Source: Aquincola tertiaricarbonis (lineage in GTDB: Bacteria; Pseudomonadota; Gammaproteobacteria; Burkholderiales; Burkholderiaceae_C). Taken from it: DNA of 64,000 nt. The stretch spans positions 1,612,001 through 1,676,000 of the forward strand of contig NZ_CP097636.1 in NCBI RefSeq assembly GCF_023573145.1, in the 5' to 3' direction. The notes below the pieces were generated by a model. That model was given only the letters and a program-made list of their open reading frames with translations. It was not told the DNA's origin and did no database searches. Numbering within the stretch: position 1 is the first letter of the stretch; each line of letters starts with the position of its first letter. A program made the position numbers and the translations under genes. This document shows positions 48,063-55,731 of the stretch, one piece after another.

Positions 48063-51000
48063 ATGCTGCGCCTGCTGCACCACGACCCCGCCTGGGTGGC
48101 CGAAGGCCGCCCCGACCAGGCTTTGCCGATGACGCTGCCGGCCGCCTTGCTGCTGGTGCTGGCCGCGCAGCCAGGCTGGCACTCGCGCGAAGGCCTGGCC
48201 GCGCTGATCTGGCCCGACGCCGAGCCCGCCGATGCGCTGCACCACCTGCGCATCAACCTGCACCGCAGCAAGCAGCTGCTGACCGCCTGGGGCCAGTCCA
48301 CGGCCTTGCAGACCGAGCGGGCCCGCCTGCGGCTGGACCTGCCCACCGATCTCGACCAGCTGCGGCAGGCCCAGCGGGCGGGCGACGCCGAAGCCCTGGA
48401 CCGCCTGCGGCCGACCGGCTGGCTGCGGGGTTGGCGCCTGCCCGGCCACGAAGGCTTCGGCCAGTGGTGCGACCAGCAGGCCGATGGGCTGCAGGCCGAT
48501 TGGCTGGCCGCCAGCCGGCGCTGCCTGCCGGGCGCAGCCACACCCGGAGCCGCCACCGCCTCTACGGCCACCGCCTCCATGGCCACCGCCCGCACGGCCG
48601 CCGTTCCCACGCTGGCGCCGCCTCCGCCGTCGTCGACCGCCGGCGCGCTGCGCGCCGATGGCGCCGGCAGCCCTGTGCCCGATGAGCTGCCCGGCCGCGG
48701 CGCAGAGCTGCAGCGCCTGCGCGTCAGCCCCAGCCCGGCCTTGCTGCTGCTGGGCGAGCCCGGTGTCGGCAAGACCACGCTGCTGCGCCAGGTGTGGCCG
48801 CAGTCACCCTGCCTGCAAGGGCTGGAGAACCTGCAGGCCATGCCTTACCGGCCGCTGCTGGACGCCCTGCGGGCCCAGCTGCCGGTGCTGGAGCGGGCGC
48901 TGCGACAGCCCGCCCATCCGCTGCGCCCGTACCGGCTGGACCTGGCCCGGGCGCTACCCGAGCTGGCGCCCGACGAAGCCTTGCCGCCGCTGGACGCCCT
49001 CACGGCCCAGACCCGGCTGGCCGAGGCCTTGATCCGCGCTTTCGAGGCGCTGACGCCGCTGCTGCTGGTGGACGACCTGCAGTGGTGCGACGCCGCCACG
49101 GTGGAATGGCTGCAGATGCTGGCCCACAGCGGCCGACTGCGCTGGCGGGCTGCCGCGCGCCGGCATGAGATCGGCCCGGCGCTGGCCCGTGCGCTGGACA
49201 GCCTGCGCGCCGCCCAGCGGCTGGAAGATCTGGCGGTGGCCCCGCTGGACGGCACCGGGCTGGCCGCGGCCTGCCGCCAGCGCTGGGCCGCCGCCGCGCT
49301 GACCGAAGCCCAGCTGGCGCGGCTGCAGGCCCTCAGCGGCGGCAACCCGTTCCTGGCGGGCCAGCTGGTGGCCGCCGGCTGGCCCACCGAAGGTGGCGAT
49401 ACGCAGACGCAGACGCTGCCCGAGCGCGTGCGCCAGGTGCTGCAGCACCAGCTGCGGCGGCTGCCGCAAGCCGCCCGTCGGCTGGTGGAGGCGGCGGCCA
49501 TTGCGGTCCAGCCGTTGCCACTGGCGGCGCTGCACCCAGCGGCGCCGGCCGCGGCTGCCGAGGGCACGGCCGTGCACCAGCTTCACCAGGCGCATTGGGC
49601 AGCAGCCGCCGAGCAGGCCTTGCAAGCCGGGCTGCTGCGCCGCGACGGCCAACGGCTGGCCTGCCGGCATGACCTCATCCGCCAGGCGGTGGCGGCCGGC
49701 CTGGCCGGGGCCGACCGTGCCGCGCTGCACCGCCAGGCCGCGTTGTGGCTGGCCGCCCAGCCCGAGGCTGACGCGCTGACCATCGCCGAGCATTGGCAGG
49801 CCGCCGAGGAACCGCAGACGGCGCTGGCCTGGCGCCACCGTGGCGCTGAGCAGCTCAAGGGACGGGGCCGCTTCGACGAAGCCCGCGCGCTGTGGCAGCA
49901 GGTGGCCGACGAATCGGTGGATGCGGCTCAGTCGGTCCGCGCCCGGCTGGAGCTGGCAGCGCTGGACCTGTTCGACGACCTGCCGCGCGGCCACCGGGCC
50001 TTGCAGGCGCTGCTGGCCCAGCTGCCCGCGGTGGCCGACGCCGCCCAGCGCCAGCAGATCGAAGGCCGGGTGCGCAGTGCGCTGGTGGACAACCGGGTGT
50101 ATGCCGGCGACCTGGACGGCGCCCGCACCCATGCGCATGAATTGCGTGGCCTGCTGCCCGCGCTGCCGGTGCGCGAGCGGGTGGATGCGCTGGAAGTGCT
50201 GATCGAGCTGGCCATGCGCGAGCCCGACATCCCCGGTGCCTGGGCCTTGCTGGCCCGCCTGCGCGAAGACGCGCCGCAGCGCCCGTCGCTGCTGAGCTGG
50301 GAAGGGCAGATCCATTGGTTCGGCGGCCAGGCCCAGGCCGCGCACGACGCGCTGGCGCGCCTGCTGGCCCGCCACCCCGAGTACTGCCGCGGCCTGACCA
50401 TAGAGAACGACCTGGCCGTGATGCTGCTGGCCCTGGGCCGGCTGGACGAGGCCGAGGCCATGGCCCGGCGCAGCCTGGACAGCTGGCGCGGTGTGCCGCA
50501 CACCGAGGCGCTGTCGCTGCTGGTGCTGGGCGGCATCCTCACCAGCGCCGGCCGCCATGCACCGGCCTGCCAGGCGCTGCAGCAGGCGCTGGCGCTGGCC
50601 CGCACCCAGGGCAGCGCGGCCTTCGAGGCCGAAGCCCATGTGCGGCTGGCGCGCAGCCTGCTGCGGCAAGGGCAGGGCGCCGCCGCTGCCGCCGCGTTGG
50701 ACGCCGCAGCGCCGCTGGTGGCGCGCAATCCGGAGCCGCTGCGCGTGTCGCAACTGGTGCTGCAGCGGGTGCTGTGGGCAGCGGCGGGTGGCCCGGCGTT
50801 GACGGCCGAGGAGCAGTCGATGCTGGACAGCGCGGCCGCCCGCAGCAGCCACCCGCTGGTGCAGACGCGGGTGTGCCGGGTGCAGGCCGAGCTGGCGTTG
50901 TTGGGGGGCGATGCCCCGGCCGCGATGGCGGCGGCGCAGCGCCAGGCGGCGCTGGCCGGCGAAGCCGGGCTGCCCGAACCGCTGGTGGAGGCCTGGCTGC

Positions 51001-51131
51001 TGCAGGTGCGCGCCGCGGCGCTGCTGGGTCAGCCCCAGGCCGGCGGCCTCTTGCTTGGCCAAGCCGAAGACCTGGCCCGCGCGCATGGCCTGGCCGATCT
51101 GGCCGCCGACGCCGCCGCATGGCGGCCCTGA
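48063..51131 (+). CDS. SARP-like ATPase transcriptional regulator
   Basis: A 1022-residue regulator. The N-terminal 110 residues form a SARP-type winged helix and BTAD-like region (LAALIWPDAEPADALHHLRI, LHRSKQLLTAW). An AAA/NACHT-type ATPase follows with Walker A LLLLGEPGVGKTTLLRQVW near residue 230 and Walker B LLLVDDLQWCD near 335. The rest (residues about 560-1000) is alpha-helical TPR-like repeats. This plan matches MalT/AfsR-like signal-transduction ATPases. No LuxR helix-turn-helix is seen at the C terminus. It might control the adjacent PEP-CTERM gene; that is inference. Confidence 0.8.
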   Translation: MLRLLHHDPAWVAEGRPDQALPMTLPAALLLVLAAQPGWHSREGLAALIWPDAEPADALHHLRINLHRSKQLLTAWGQSTALQTERARLRLDLPTDLDQLRQAQRAGDAEALDRLRPTGWLRGWRLPGHEGFGQWCDQQADGLQADWLAASRRCLPGAATPGAATASTATASMATARTAAVPTLAPPPPSSTAGALRADGAGSPVPDELPGRGAELQRLRVSPSPALLLLGEPGVGKTTLLRQVWPQSPCLQGLENLQAMPYRPLLDALRAQLPVLERALRQPAHPLRPYRLDLARALPELAPDEALPPLDALTAQTRLAEALIRAFEALTPLLLVDDLQWCDAATVEWLQMLAHSGRLRWRAAARRHEIGPALARALDSLRAAQRLEDLAVAPLDGTGLAAACRQRWAAAALTEAQLARLQALSGGNPFLAGQLVAAGWPTEGGDTQTQTLPERVRQVLQHQLRRLPQAARRLVEAAAIAVQPLPLAALHPAAPAAAAEGTAVHQLHQAHWAAAAEQALQAGLLRRDGQRLACRHDLIRQAVAAGLAGADRAALHRQAALWLAAQPEADALTIAEHWQAAEEPQTALAWRHRGAEQLKGRGRFDEARALWQQVADESVDAAQSVRARLELAALDLFDDLPRGHRALQALLAQLPAVADAAQRQQIEGRVRSALVDNRVYAGDLDGARTHAHELRGLLPALPVRERVDALEVLIELAMREPDIPGAWALLARLREDAPQRPSLLSWEGQIHWFGGQAQAAHDALARLLARHPEYCRGLTIENDLAVMLLALGRLDEAEAMARRSLDSWRGVPHTEALSLLVLGGILTSAGRHAPACQALQQALALARTQGSAAFEAEAHVRLARSLLRQGQGAAAAAALDAAAPLVARNPEPLRVSQLVLQRVLWAAAGGPALTAEEQSMLDSAAARSSHPLVQTRVCRVQAELALLGGDAPAAMAAAQRQAALAGEAGLPEPLVEAWLLQVRAAALLGQPQAGGLLLGQAEDLARAHGLADLAADAAAWRP

Positions 51132-51138
51132 CGAGGGA

Positions 51139-51645
51139 CTAGGCGCCCGCGCGTCGGTAGGTGACGAAGGCGTAGCGCAGGCCTTCGGGCGCCGCGGACT
51201 GGTGCTCTTCCCGCGCCACCGGCACGAAGGCGCCGTCGAAGCGCGGAAAGCGGGTGTCGCCCTCGAAGTCGTGGTCCAGCTCGGTGAGCACCAGTTCGTC
51301 GGCCACCAGCAGCGCCTGGGCATAGAGCTGGGCGCCGCCGATCACGAACAGCTGGTCGGCCGGCTGGGCGGCGGTGATGGCCTCGGCCAGCGAGCCGCAG
51401 CGCACCGCGCCTTCGGCCTGCCAGTCGGCCTGGCGGGTGACCACCAGGTTGCGCCGCCCCGGCAGCGGCCGGAAGCGCGGCGGCAGCGAGTCCCAGGTGC
51501 GCCGGCCCATGATCACCGGGCAGCCCATCGTCGTCTTGCGGAAGTGCGCGAAGTCTTCGGGCAGGTGCCAGGGCATCGTGCCGTCGCGGCCGATGATGCC
51601 GTTGCGCGCCACGGCGGCGATGAGGGCGATGCGGGGCCTGGCCAT
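51139..51645 (-). CDS. folA: Dihydrofolate reductase
   Basis: A 168-residue DHFR, the normal length. It reduces dihydrofolate to tetrahydrofolate with NADPH. Motifs: NGIIGRDGTMPWHLPEDFAH, TTMGCPVIMGRRTWDSLP and FVIGGAQLYAQAL. The start is 8 bp after the stop of the thyA remnant, the usual thyA-folA operon layout, so its expression would normally depend on thyA. Because thyA is cut by foreign DNA just upstream, its promoter must now come from the foreign side or from inside the remnant. Confidence 0.93.
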   Translation of the reverse strand: MARPRIALIAAVARNGIIGRDGTMPWHLPEDFAHFRKTTMGCPVIMGRRTWDSLPPRFRPLPGRRNLVVTRQADWQAEGAVRCGSLAEAITAAQPADQLFVIGGAQLYAQALLVADELVLTELDHDFEGDTRFPRFDGAFVPVAREEHQSAAPEGLRYAFVTYRRAGA

Positions 51646-51653
51646 GGTCGCGC

Positions 51654-51941
51654 TCACACCGCCACCGGCGCCTTGATGGGCGCATGGTGCTGGTAGTCCA
51701 GCACCTCGAAGTCTTCGTATTCGTAGTCGAAGATCGAGGCCGGCCGGCGCTTGATGTTCAGCACCGGGTAGGGGTGCGGCGTGCGGCCCAGCTGGGTCTG
51801 CACCTGCTCGAAGTGGTTGTTGTAGATGTGGCAGTCGCCGCCGGTCCAGATGAAGTCGCCCACCTGCAGGTCGCATTGCTGCGCCAGCATGTGGGTGAGC
51901 AGCGCATAGCTGGCGATGTTGAAGGGTTTTCCGGTATCCAT
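51654..51941 (-). pseudogene. thyA: Native thymidylate synthase, C-terminal remnant with a new start
   Basis: A 95-codon frame holding only the last 90 codons of thyA, from [20 protein letters not shown] to IKAPVAV. The active-site half with the catalytic PCH motif is missing, so the product cannot make dTMP. The homology begins at the proline of the conserved FLGLPFNIASY motif (E. coli residue about 175), and the preceding residues MDTGK are foreign. The ATG at 51941 has a strong GGGAGAG ribosome-binding site at 51946-51952, both outside the thyA homology. High GC and folA next door identify it as the host copy. Confidence 0.9.
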
Positions 51942-51977
51942 TTTTCTCTCCCAACTGCTCTGAAAAAGGACTATAGC
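51939..51977 (-). promoter_or_regulatory. Element-borne ribosome-binding site, start codon and possible -10 box feeding the thyA remnant
   Basis: Read on the minus strand, the foreign side of the junction gives TATAGT (51970-51975), then GGGAGAG (51946-51952), AAAA and ATG (51939-51941). The ATG is in frame with the thyA remnant. No convincing -35 box is seen upstream of TATAGT because that space is taken by the hairpin. The ribosome-binding site is stronger than for most genes in this window. Confidence 0.6.
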
Positions 51978-51999
51978 GGGGGGCCGTGAGGCCCCCCGC
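51976..51999. repeat. Twin hairpin, copy 1
   Basis: A perfect 10-bp stem: GCGGGGGGCC at 51976-51985, loop GTGAG reduced to four unpaired bases, and GGCCCCCCGC at 51990-51999. The same stem occurs again at 52108-52130. It lies between the junction and the recombinase operon, and could be a terminator, a recombinase arm site or a folded recombination site. Confidence 0.8.
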
Positions 52000-52107
52000 C
52001 TCCTACCTGGATCGCTTCGAGCAGTGGGTCTCCAAGGGCGCAGGCTTCTTTCGTGGATGCCTTACCGAGCATCTCGTTGCCCGACTGCTTTCAGGTTCGT
52101 GTCTTCT

Positions 52108-52130
52108 GCGGGGGGCCGCAGGCCCCCCGC
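52108..52130. repeat. Twin hairpin, copy 2
   Basis: The same 10-bp stem as copy 1, GCGGGGGGCC at 52108-52117 and GGCCCCCCGC at 52121-52130, with the loop GCA. The spacing from copy 1 is 132 bp. It follows the original stop of the last recombinase gene by 60 bp, the right place for an operon terminator, though a U-run is lacking. Confidence 0.8.
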
Positions 52131-52189
52131 CCCACGCCGTCTTGCAGCTACCCGTACAGCTCCAGCAAGAGAGGCAAGTGTGAGCCGGC

Positions 52190-52308
52190 CTACGTGACTG
52201 CGGCCCGTTTGCCTTGCTGCTGCACTCTTGTGGCCTCTCTGCTGAGCTTCTCGTCCAAGACTTTGACCATCTCACGCACGCGCTGTGCTTGGGCGTCGCC
52301 ACCGTCCT
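52190..52308 (-). pseudogene. Severed C-terminal tail of the third recombinase gene
   Basis: Joining 53624 to 52308 across the IS3 element, with one copy of its CCT target duplication removed, restores an open frame. The frame runs from SLQ into [20 protein letters not shown], then [18 protein letters not shown] and a stop at 52190. So the ancestral protein had about 40 more residues, forming a charged helix, than the IS-truncated form. The restored frame is direct evidence that the IS arrived after the recombinase gene. Confidence 0.8.
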
Positions 52309-52358
52309 TGAACCGCCCCGGGATTCGAGGAGGCTCAACACTCTGAGAGGATTGAGCC

Positions 52359-52682
52359 ATGAGCAAGTCGAACAAGTTCTCGCCCGAGGTGCGTGAGCGT
52401 GCGGTGAGGATGGTGCAGGAGCACCGAGGGGAGTACCCGTCGCTGTGGGCGGCCATCGAGTCCATCGCGCCCAAGATTGGCTGCGTGCCGCAGACGCTGA
52501 ACGAATGGGTCAAGCGCGCCGAGGTCGATGCCGGCGTGCGCGAAGGCGTGACGACCAGCGAGGCTGAGCGAGTGAAGGAGCTCGAACGCGAGGTGCGTGA
52601 ACTGCGCAAGGCCAACGAGATCCTGAAGCTGGCCAGCGCGTTTTTCGCCCAGGCGGAGCTCGACCGCCGCCTCAAGTCCTGA
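52359..52682 (+). CDS. IS3-family transposase OrfA
   Basis: A 107-residue helix-turn-helix and leucine-zipper protein ([55 protein letters not shown]), normal for OrfA. It binds the IS ends and is joined to OrfB by programmed frameshifting. GC-rich, unlike the recombinase operon. Confidence 0.92.
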   Translation: MSKSNKFSPEVRERAVRMVQEHRGEYPSLWAAIESIAPKIGCVPQTLNEWVKRAEVDAGVREGVTTSEAERVKELEREVRELRKANEILKLASAFFAQAELDRRLKS

Positions 52683-53584
52683 AGGCCTTCGTCGACCGGC
52701 ATCGCCAGGAGTTCGGGGTCGAGTCGATCTGCCGCGTCTTGCAGATCGCCCCGTCGGCCTATTGGCGCCATGCATCCCGTCAGCGCAACCCGGCGCTGCG
52801 CTCGCGTCGCGCACAGCGGGATGCGTGCCTGGTGCTTGAGGTCCAGCGCGTGTGGCGGGCCAACATGCAGGTCTACGGCGCTGACAAGGTCTGGCGTCAG
52901 CTCAATCGCGAAGGCGTGGCGGTGGCCCGTTGCACCGTCGAGCGGTTGATGCGTCAGCAAGGCCTGCAGGGCGTGCGCCGAGGCAAGGCCGTGCGCACCA
53001 CCGTTCCGGACCTCAAGGCACCGTGCCCGCTGGACCGGGTCAACCGGCAGTTCCGTGCCGAGCGGCCCAACCAGCTGTGGGTCTCGGACTTCACCTACGT
53101 GTCGACCTGGCAGGGCTGGGTCTATGTGGCGTTCGTGGTGGACGTGTTCAGCCGGCGCATCGTGGGCTGGCGCCAGAGCAGCTCGATGCACACCGAGTTC
53201 GTGCTCGACGCGCTGGAGCAGGCGCTGTACGACCGCAAGCCGACCGAAGGTGATGGCCTCGTGCACCACTCGGACCGCGGGTCGCAGTACCTGTCCATCC
53301 GCTACAGCGAGCGCTTGGCCGAGGCCGGCATTGAGCCCTCAGTGGGGTCCAAGGGCGACAGCTACGACAACGCCCTGGCCGAGACCATCAACGGGCTCTA
53401 CAAGGCCGAGGTCATCCACCGGAGGGGGCCCTGGAAGACCAAGCAAGCGGTGGAACTGGCGACGCTGGAATGGGTGGCTTGGTTCAACCACCATCGACTG
53501 ATGGAGCCCATGGGCTACATCCCGCCGGCCGAGTTCGAGGCCAACTACCATCGACAACGCGCTGGTCAGGCCGCGACCGTCTGA
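52679..53584 (+). CDS. IS3-family transposase OrfB
   Basis: About 301 residues; there is no good independent start, and the frame is probably entered from orfA by a -1 shift near 52679. The N-terminal HTH_21 region is [20 protein letters not shown]. The integrase core carries the DDE residues: Asp in [12 protein letters not shown], Asp in [13 protein letters not shown] and Glu in [19 protein letters not shown]. It looks intact. Confidence 0.92.
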   Translation: MKAFVDRHRQEFGVESICRVLQIAPSAYWRHASRQRNPALRSRRAQRDACLVLEVQRVWRANMQVYGADKVWRQLNREGVAVARCTVERLMRQQGLQGVRRGKAVRTTVPDLKAPCPLDRVNRQFRAERPNQLWVSDFTYVSTWQGWVYVAFVVDVFSRRIVGWRQSSSMHTEFVLDALEQALYDRKPTEGDGLVHHSDRGSQYLSIRYSERLAEAGIEPSVGSKGDSYDNALAETINGLYKAEVIHRRGPWKTKQAVELATLEWVAWFNHHRLMEPMGYIPPAEFEANYHRQRAGQAATV

Positions 53585-53585
53585 C

Positions 53586-55160
53586 TTAAACCAACGGGCC
53601 TCCGCGATACCCGGGGCGGTTCACCTGAAGCGACTCATGTTTGCGTGACATGCGAAGACGACGATCCAACGCATCGTGCAAATAGTGCTTTAGCGAGCTG
53701 GTGCTTCTGTGACCCATTAAGTGGGCTGCCTGCTGAATAATTGTATCTACCCATGCAGAGCCCGCTTCCAATCCCAGTCCGCTGGCAAGATATTCATCCA
53801 AGATGCGGTCAATTGTGTCGATAGCGAACTTTGCCCGAATTCTATGAATGCCCACCCGTTTCACGCCTATTTTCTTGAATAGCCTTGAGACAATTTTTGA
53901 GACTGAATCCGATTTGAGCCCGAGACCTGTCTTCTCCGACAGAAATAGATCGTCTGGGGGCGAATAGTCAGGGTGAGTAATCTTTCTCGCGGTTATTAGT
54001 GCGGAACGAAACTTCAAGTAGAACCGAGCCTCAAGCAAAACATCCGACGAAAAATATAGTTTTAGCTTTCTTCCGCCTTTGCGAATCAACTCAATTTCCC
54101 AACGTGAGTCGTCTTTGTCTAGTGCTTCAAGTAACGCATATTCAGACGGAATGTCTCCAATCTTGAGTTGTACTAGCTCACACACTCGCGCTCCGGAATC
54201 TTCCACCAGGTCGATCATGGTTCCGATTCGGCGTTCGTGCCTCATATCGCGCAAGAACCTATGCGCAGCTTGGATGTCTACATCGTCCGGAGTGGCGCGA
54301 TTACCGATTGAGCTTGCTACCGTCCGGAAGAGGAGCGGGGAAATCCAACGTGAGCGCCCCCCGCTCGAAAGGGCGAGAATGGCCGTGATTGGGAATTGAA
54401 TGCCCCTGAGATGTTCTGTCAGTTCGTATCTGTCGTAGCAGCCTACGCGATACCGCATTCGCGCGGTCTGTTCGCAGTAGAGCAAGAATTCGAATATTAT
54501 TTCTAGCGAGCTATTTGCATTGGCTTTGCTAGTTCTTGCTGCGAGTCGATTTCGCCACGCAATCAGAATCGAATCGTCCAGTTCTGGAATCTTGTGCCGA
54601 TTTCTTATGTCACGTAAGAAGCTTCGCAGCATCTTCGCATATTGGCGTGCCGTGCCGGGCGTCATATCGCGCTCAATCCGAACGCTTCGCAGCCAATCTG
54701 ATGCCCACTCATGAATACCGTCGGCAAAGATGATCGTCGGGATGTCGGCGTATGAGGTGTCGTATATAACCAATTCGCTCGAGGTGTAAACAATTCGCGA
54801 AGCGTTCGAAGTCGGGTGTAGAGGCCGTACGTTGCTATCGTCTGCCCGCAACCTATTGATTGCACGGTGAAGCGACCGCACGTCGCCGGGTACATGTCGG
54901 ACCGCTAAGAGCGCATCCGCCCGCTCCATCAGGGCTCGGATCGCCTTGTTCTCGGAAAGTGTGCAAGCCCGACAGCCGACAACGGCGGCCAAGCTTTGCC
55001 TTGAAACCCGGCGGTCCATGAAGAGGCTGCTCGGTCCGCGATGGGCCAGTTCCGATGTGATCGCTGCTTCGGCTCTCTTGGCGTAAATCACCGACCTGAA
55101 TGAGTTGGAGGCGCCCTTTGGGATGGGCGCCCAGATGTCTAGCTTGTCTGGTGCTTCCAT
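53586..55160 (-). CDS. Tyrosine recombinase, third subunit, C terminus replaced by IS sequence
   Basis: A 524-residue site-specific recombinase with all pentad residues visible: Arg325 in SGARVCELVQL, Lys361 in IRKGGRKLKLYF, His439 and Arg442 in GIHRIRAKFAID, His484 in LMGHRSTSSLK and the nucleophile Tyr493 in KHYLHD. The last 12 residues (VNRPGYRGGPLV) are encoded by the IS3 end; the native tail is stranded at 52190-52308. Catalytic residues are upstream of the break, so activity is possible. It is last in the operon, 7 bp after the coiled-coil gene, and points at the thyA junction. Codon use is AT-richer than the host's. Confidence 0.85.
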   Translation of the reverse strand: MEAPDKLDIWAPIPKGASNSFRSVIYAKRAEAAITSELAHRGPSSLFMDRRVSRQSLAAVVGCRACTLSENKAIRALMERADALLAVRHVPGDVRSLHRAINRLRADDSNVRPLHPTSNASRIVYTSSELVIYDTSYADIPTIIFADGIHEWASDWLRSVRIERDMTPGTARQYAKMLRSFLRDIRNRHKIPELDDSILIAWRNRLAARTSKANANSSLEIIFEFLLYCEQTARMRYRVGCYDRYELTEHLRGIQFPITAILALSSGGRSRWISPLLFRTVASSIGNRATPDDVDIQAAHRFLRDMRHERRIGTMIDLVEDSGARVCELVQLKIGDIPSEYALLEALDKDDSRWEIELIRKGGRKLKLYFSSDVLLEARFYLKFRSALITARKITHPDYSPPDDLFLSEKTGLGLKSDSVSKIVSRLFKKIGVKRVGIHRIRAKFAIDTIDRILDEYLASGLGLEAGSAWVDTIIQQAAHLMGHRSTSSLKHYLHDALDRRLRMSRKHESLQVNRPGYRGGPLV

Positions 55161-55167
55161 GCCTAGC

Positions 55168-55731
55168 TCACGGGCGATGAAGGCGGATGACGTTCTGCTT
55201 GGACAGCTCTCTGCGGAGCTCGGCTAGCTCCCTATCCCTGGTGTCCAACAGGCTTGTTAGGCGCTCGATCTGTTCGGCCTGGTCCTTCTGAATCTGCGTT
55301 TGATAGTGGGCATCGAGCACAGCTCTCTCAGCAGTTTCCTTCGCTTCGTGATACTGATTCACCGCCCGAACCAGCATGCTCTCCAGCTCTCGCATGCCGC
55401 CCCTGAGGGAAGTTGCCTGCTGTTGTGCGTTCTTCTTCGGTTGGGGAAGTTCTCGCCTTGCGTACAGAGCCTTGGCGAGGCCGTCCGCCTCTATGACACG
55501 CCAAGCCCATGTCGGATGTTGTCTTGAAAGGCTGTTTGCGTCGGTCATCTTTTTGATGCCTAGCTTCGGTTCTGACCACTTGCCAAGCCCGCGAATGCTG
55601 TTGGGAATCTGATCGGCGTACTCAGGAGGGACCTGAGTCGCGTTCCAGAGCCTGAGGTGCTGCAGGCGCACCCAAAGCTGGTGCTCCTGCTTGGACTTCG
55701 GTGGAACTGTGTCAAATTTTGGTTCGATCAC
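55168..55731 (-). CDS. Small coiled-coil protein of the recombinase operon
   Basis: A 187-residue protein. The first 80 residues contain HQLWVRLQHLRLWNATQVPP and RGLGKWSEPKLGIKKMTDAN; residues about 105-175 are a long coiled coil (ERAVLDAHYQTQIQKDQAEQ, LTSLLDTRDRELAELRREL). Its start overlaps the 717-residue recombinase gene stop by 4 bp. By position and plan it resembles TnpC of Tn554-type elements or the third protein of mobile-trio islands, accessory factors that help recombinases. I cannot assign it to a named family from sequence alone. Confidence 0.7.
   Translation of the reverse strand: MIEPKFDTVPPKSKQEHQLWVRLQHLRLWNATQVPPEYADQIPNSIRGLGKWSEPKLGIKKMTDANSLSRQHPTWAWRVIEADGLAKALYARRELPQPKKNAQQQATSLRGGMRELESMLVRAVNQYHEAKETAERAVLDAHYQTQIQKDQAEQIERLTSLLDTRDRELAELRRELSKQNVIRLHRP

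Larger units (their letters stand above)
52309..53623 (+). mobile_element. IS3-family insertion sequence (1315 bp, IS51-like)
   Basis: Terminal inverted repeats are TGAACCGCCCCGGG at both ends, with 23 of the first 26 bases matching. The 3-bp target duplication CCT lies at 52306-52308 and 53624-53626. Inside are orfA and orfB in the usual overlapping arrangement with a DDE catalytic triad in OrfB. The element looks complete and possibly active, and interrupts the 3' end of a recombinase gene. Confidence 0.92.
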
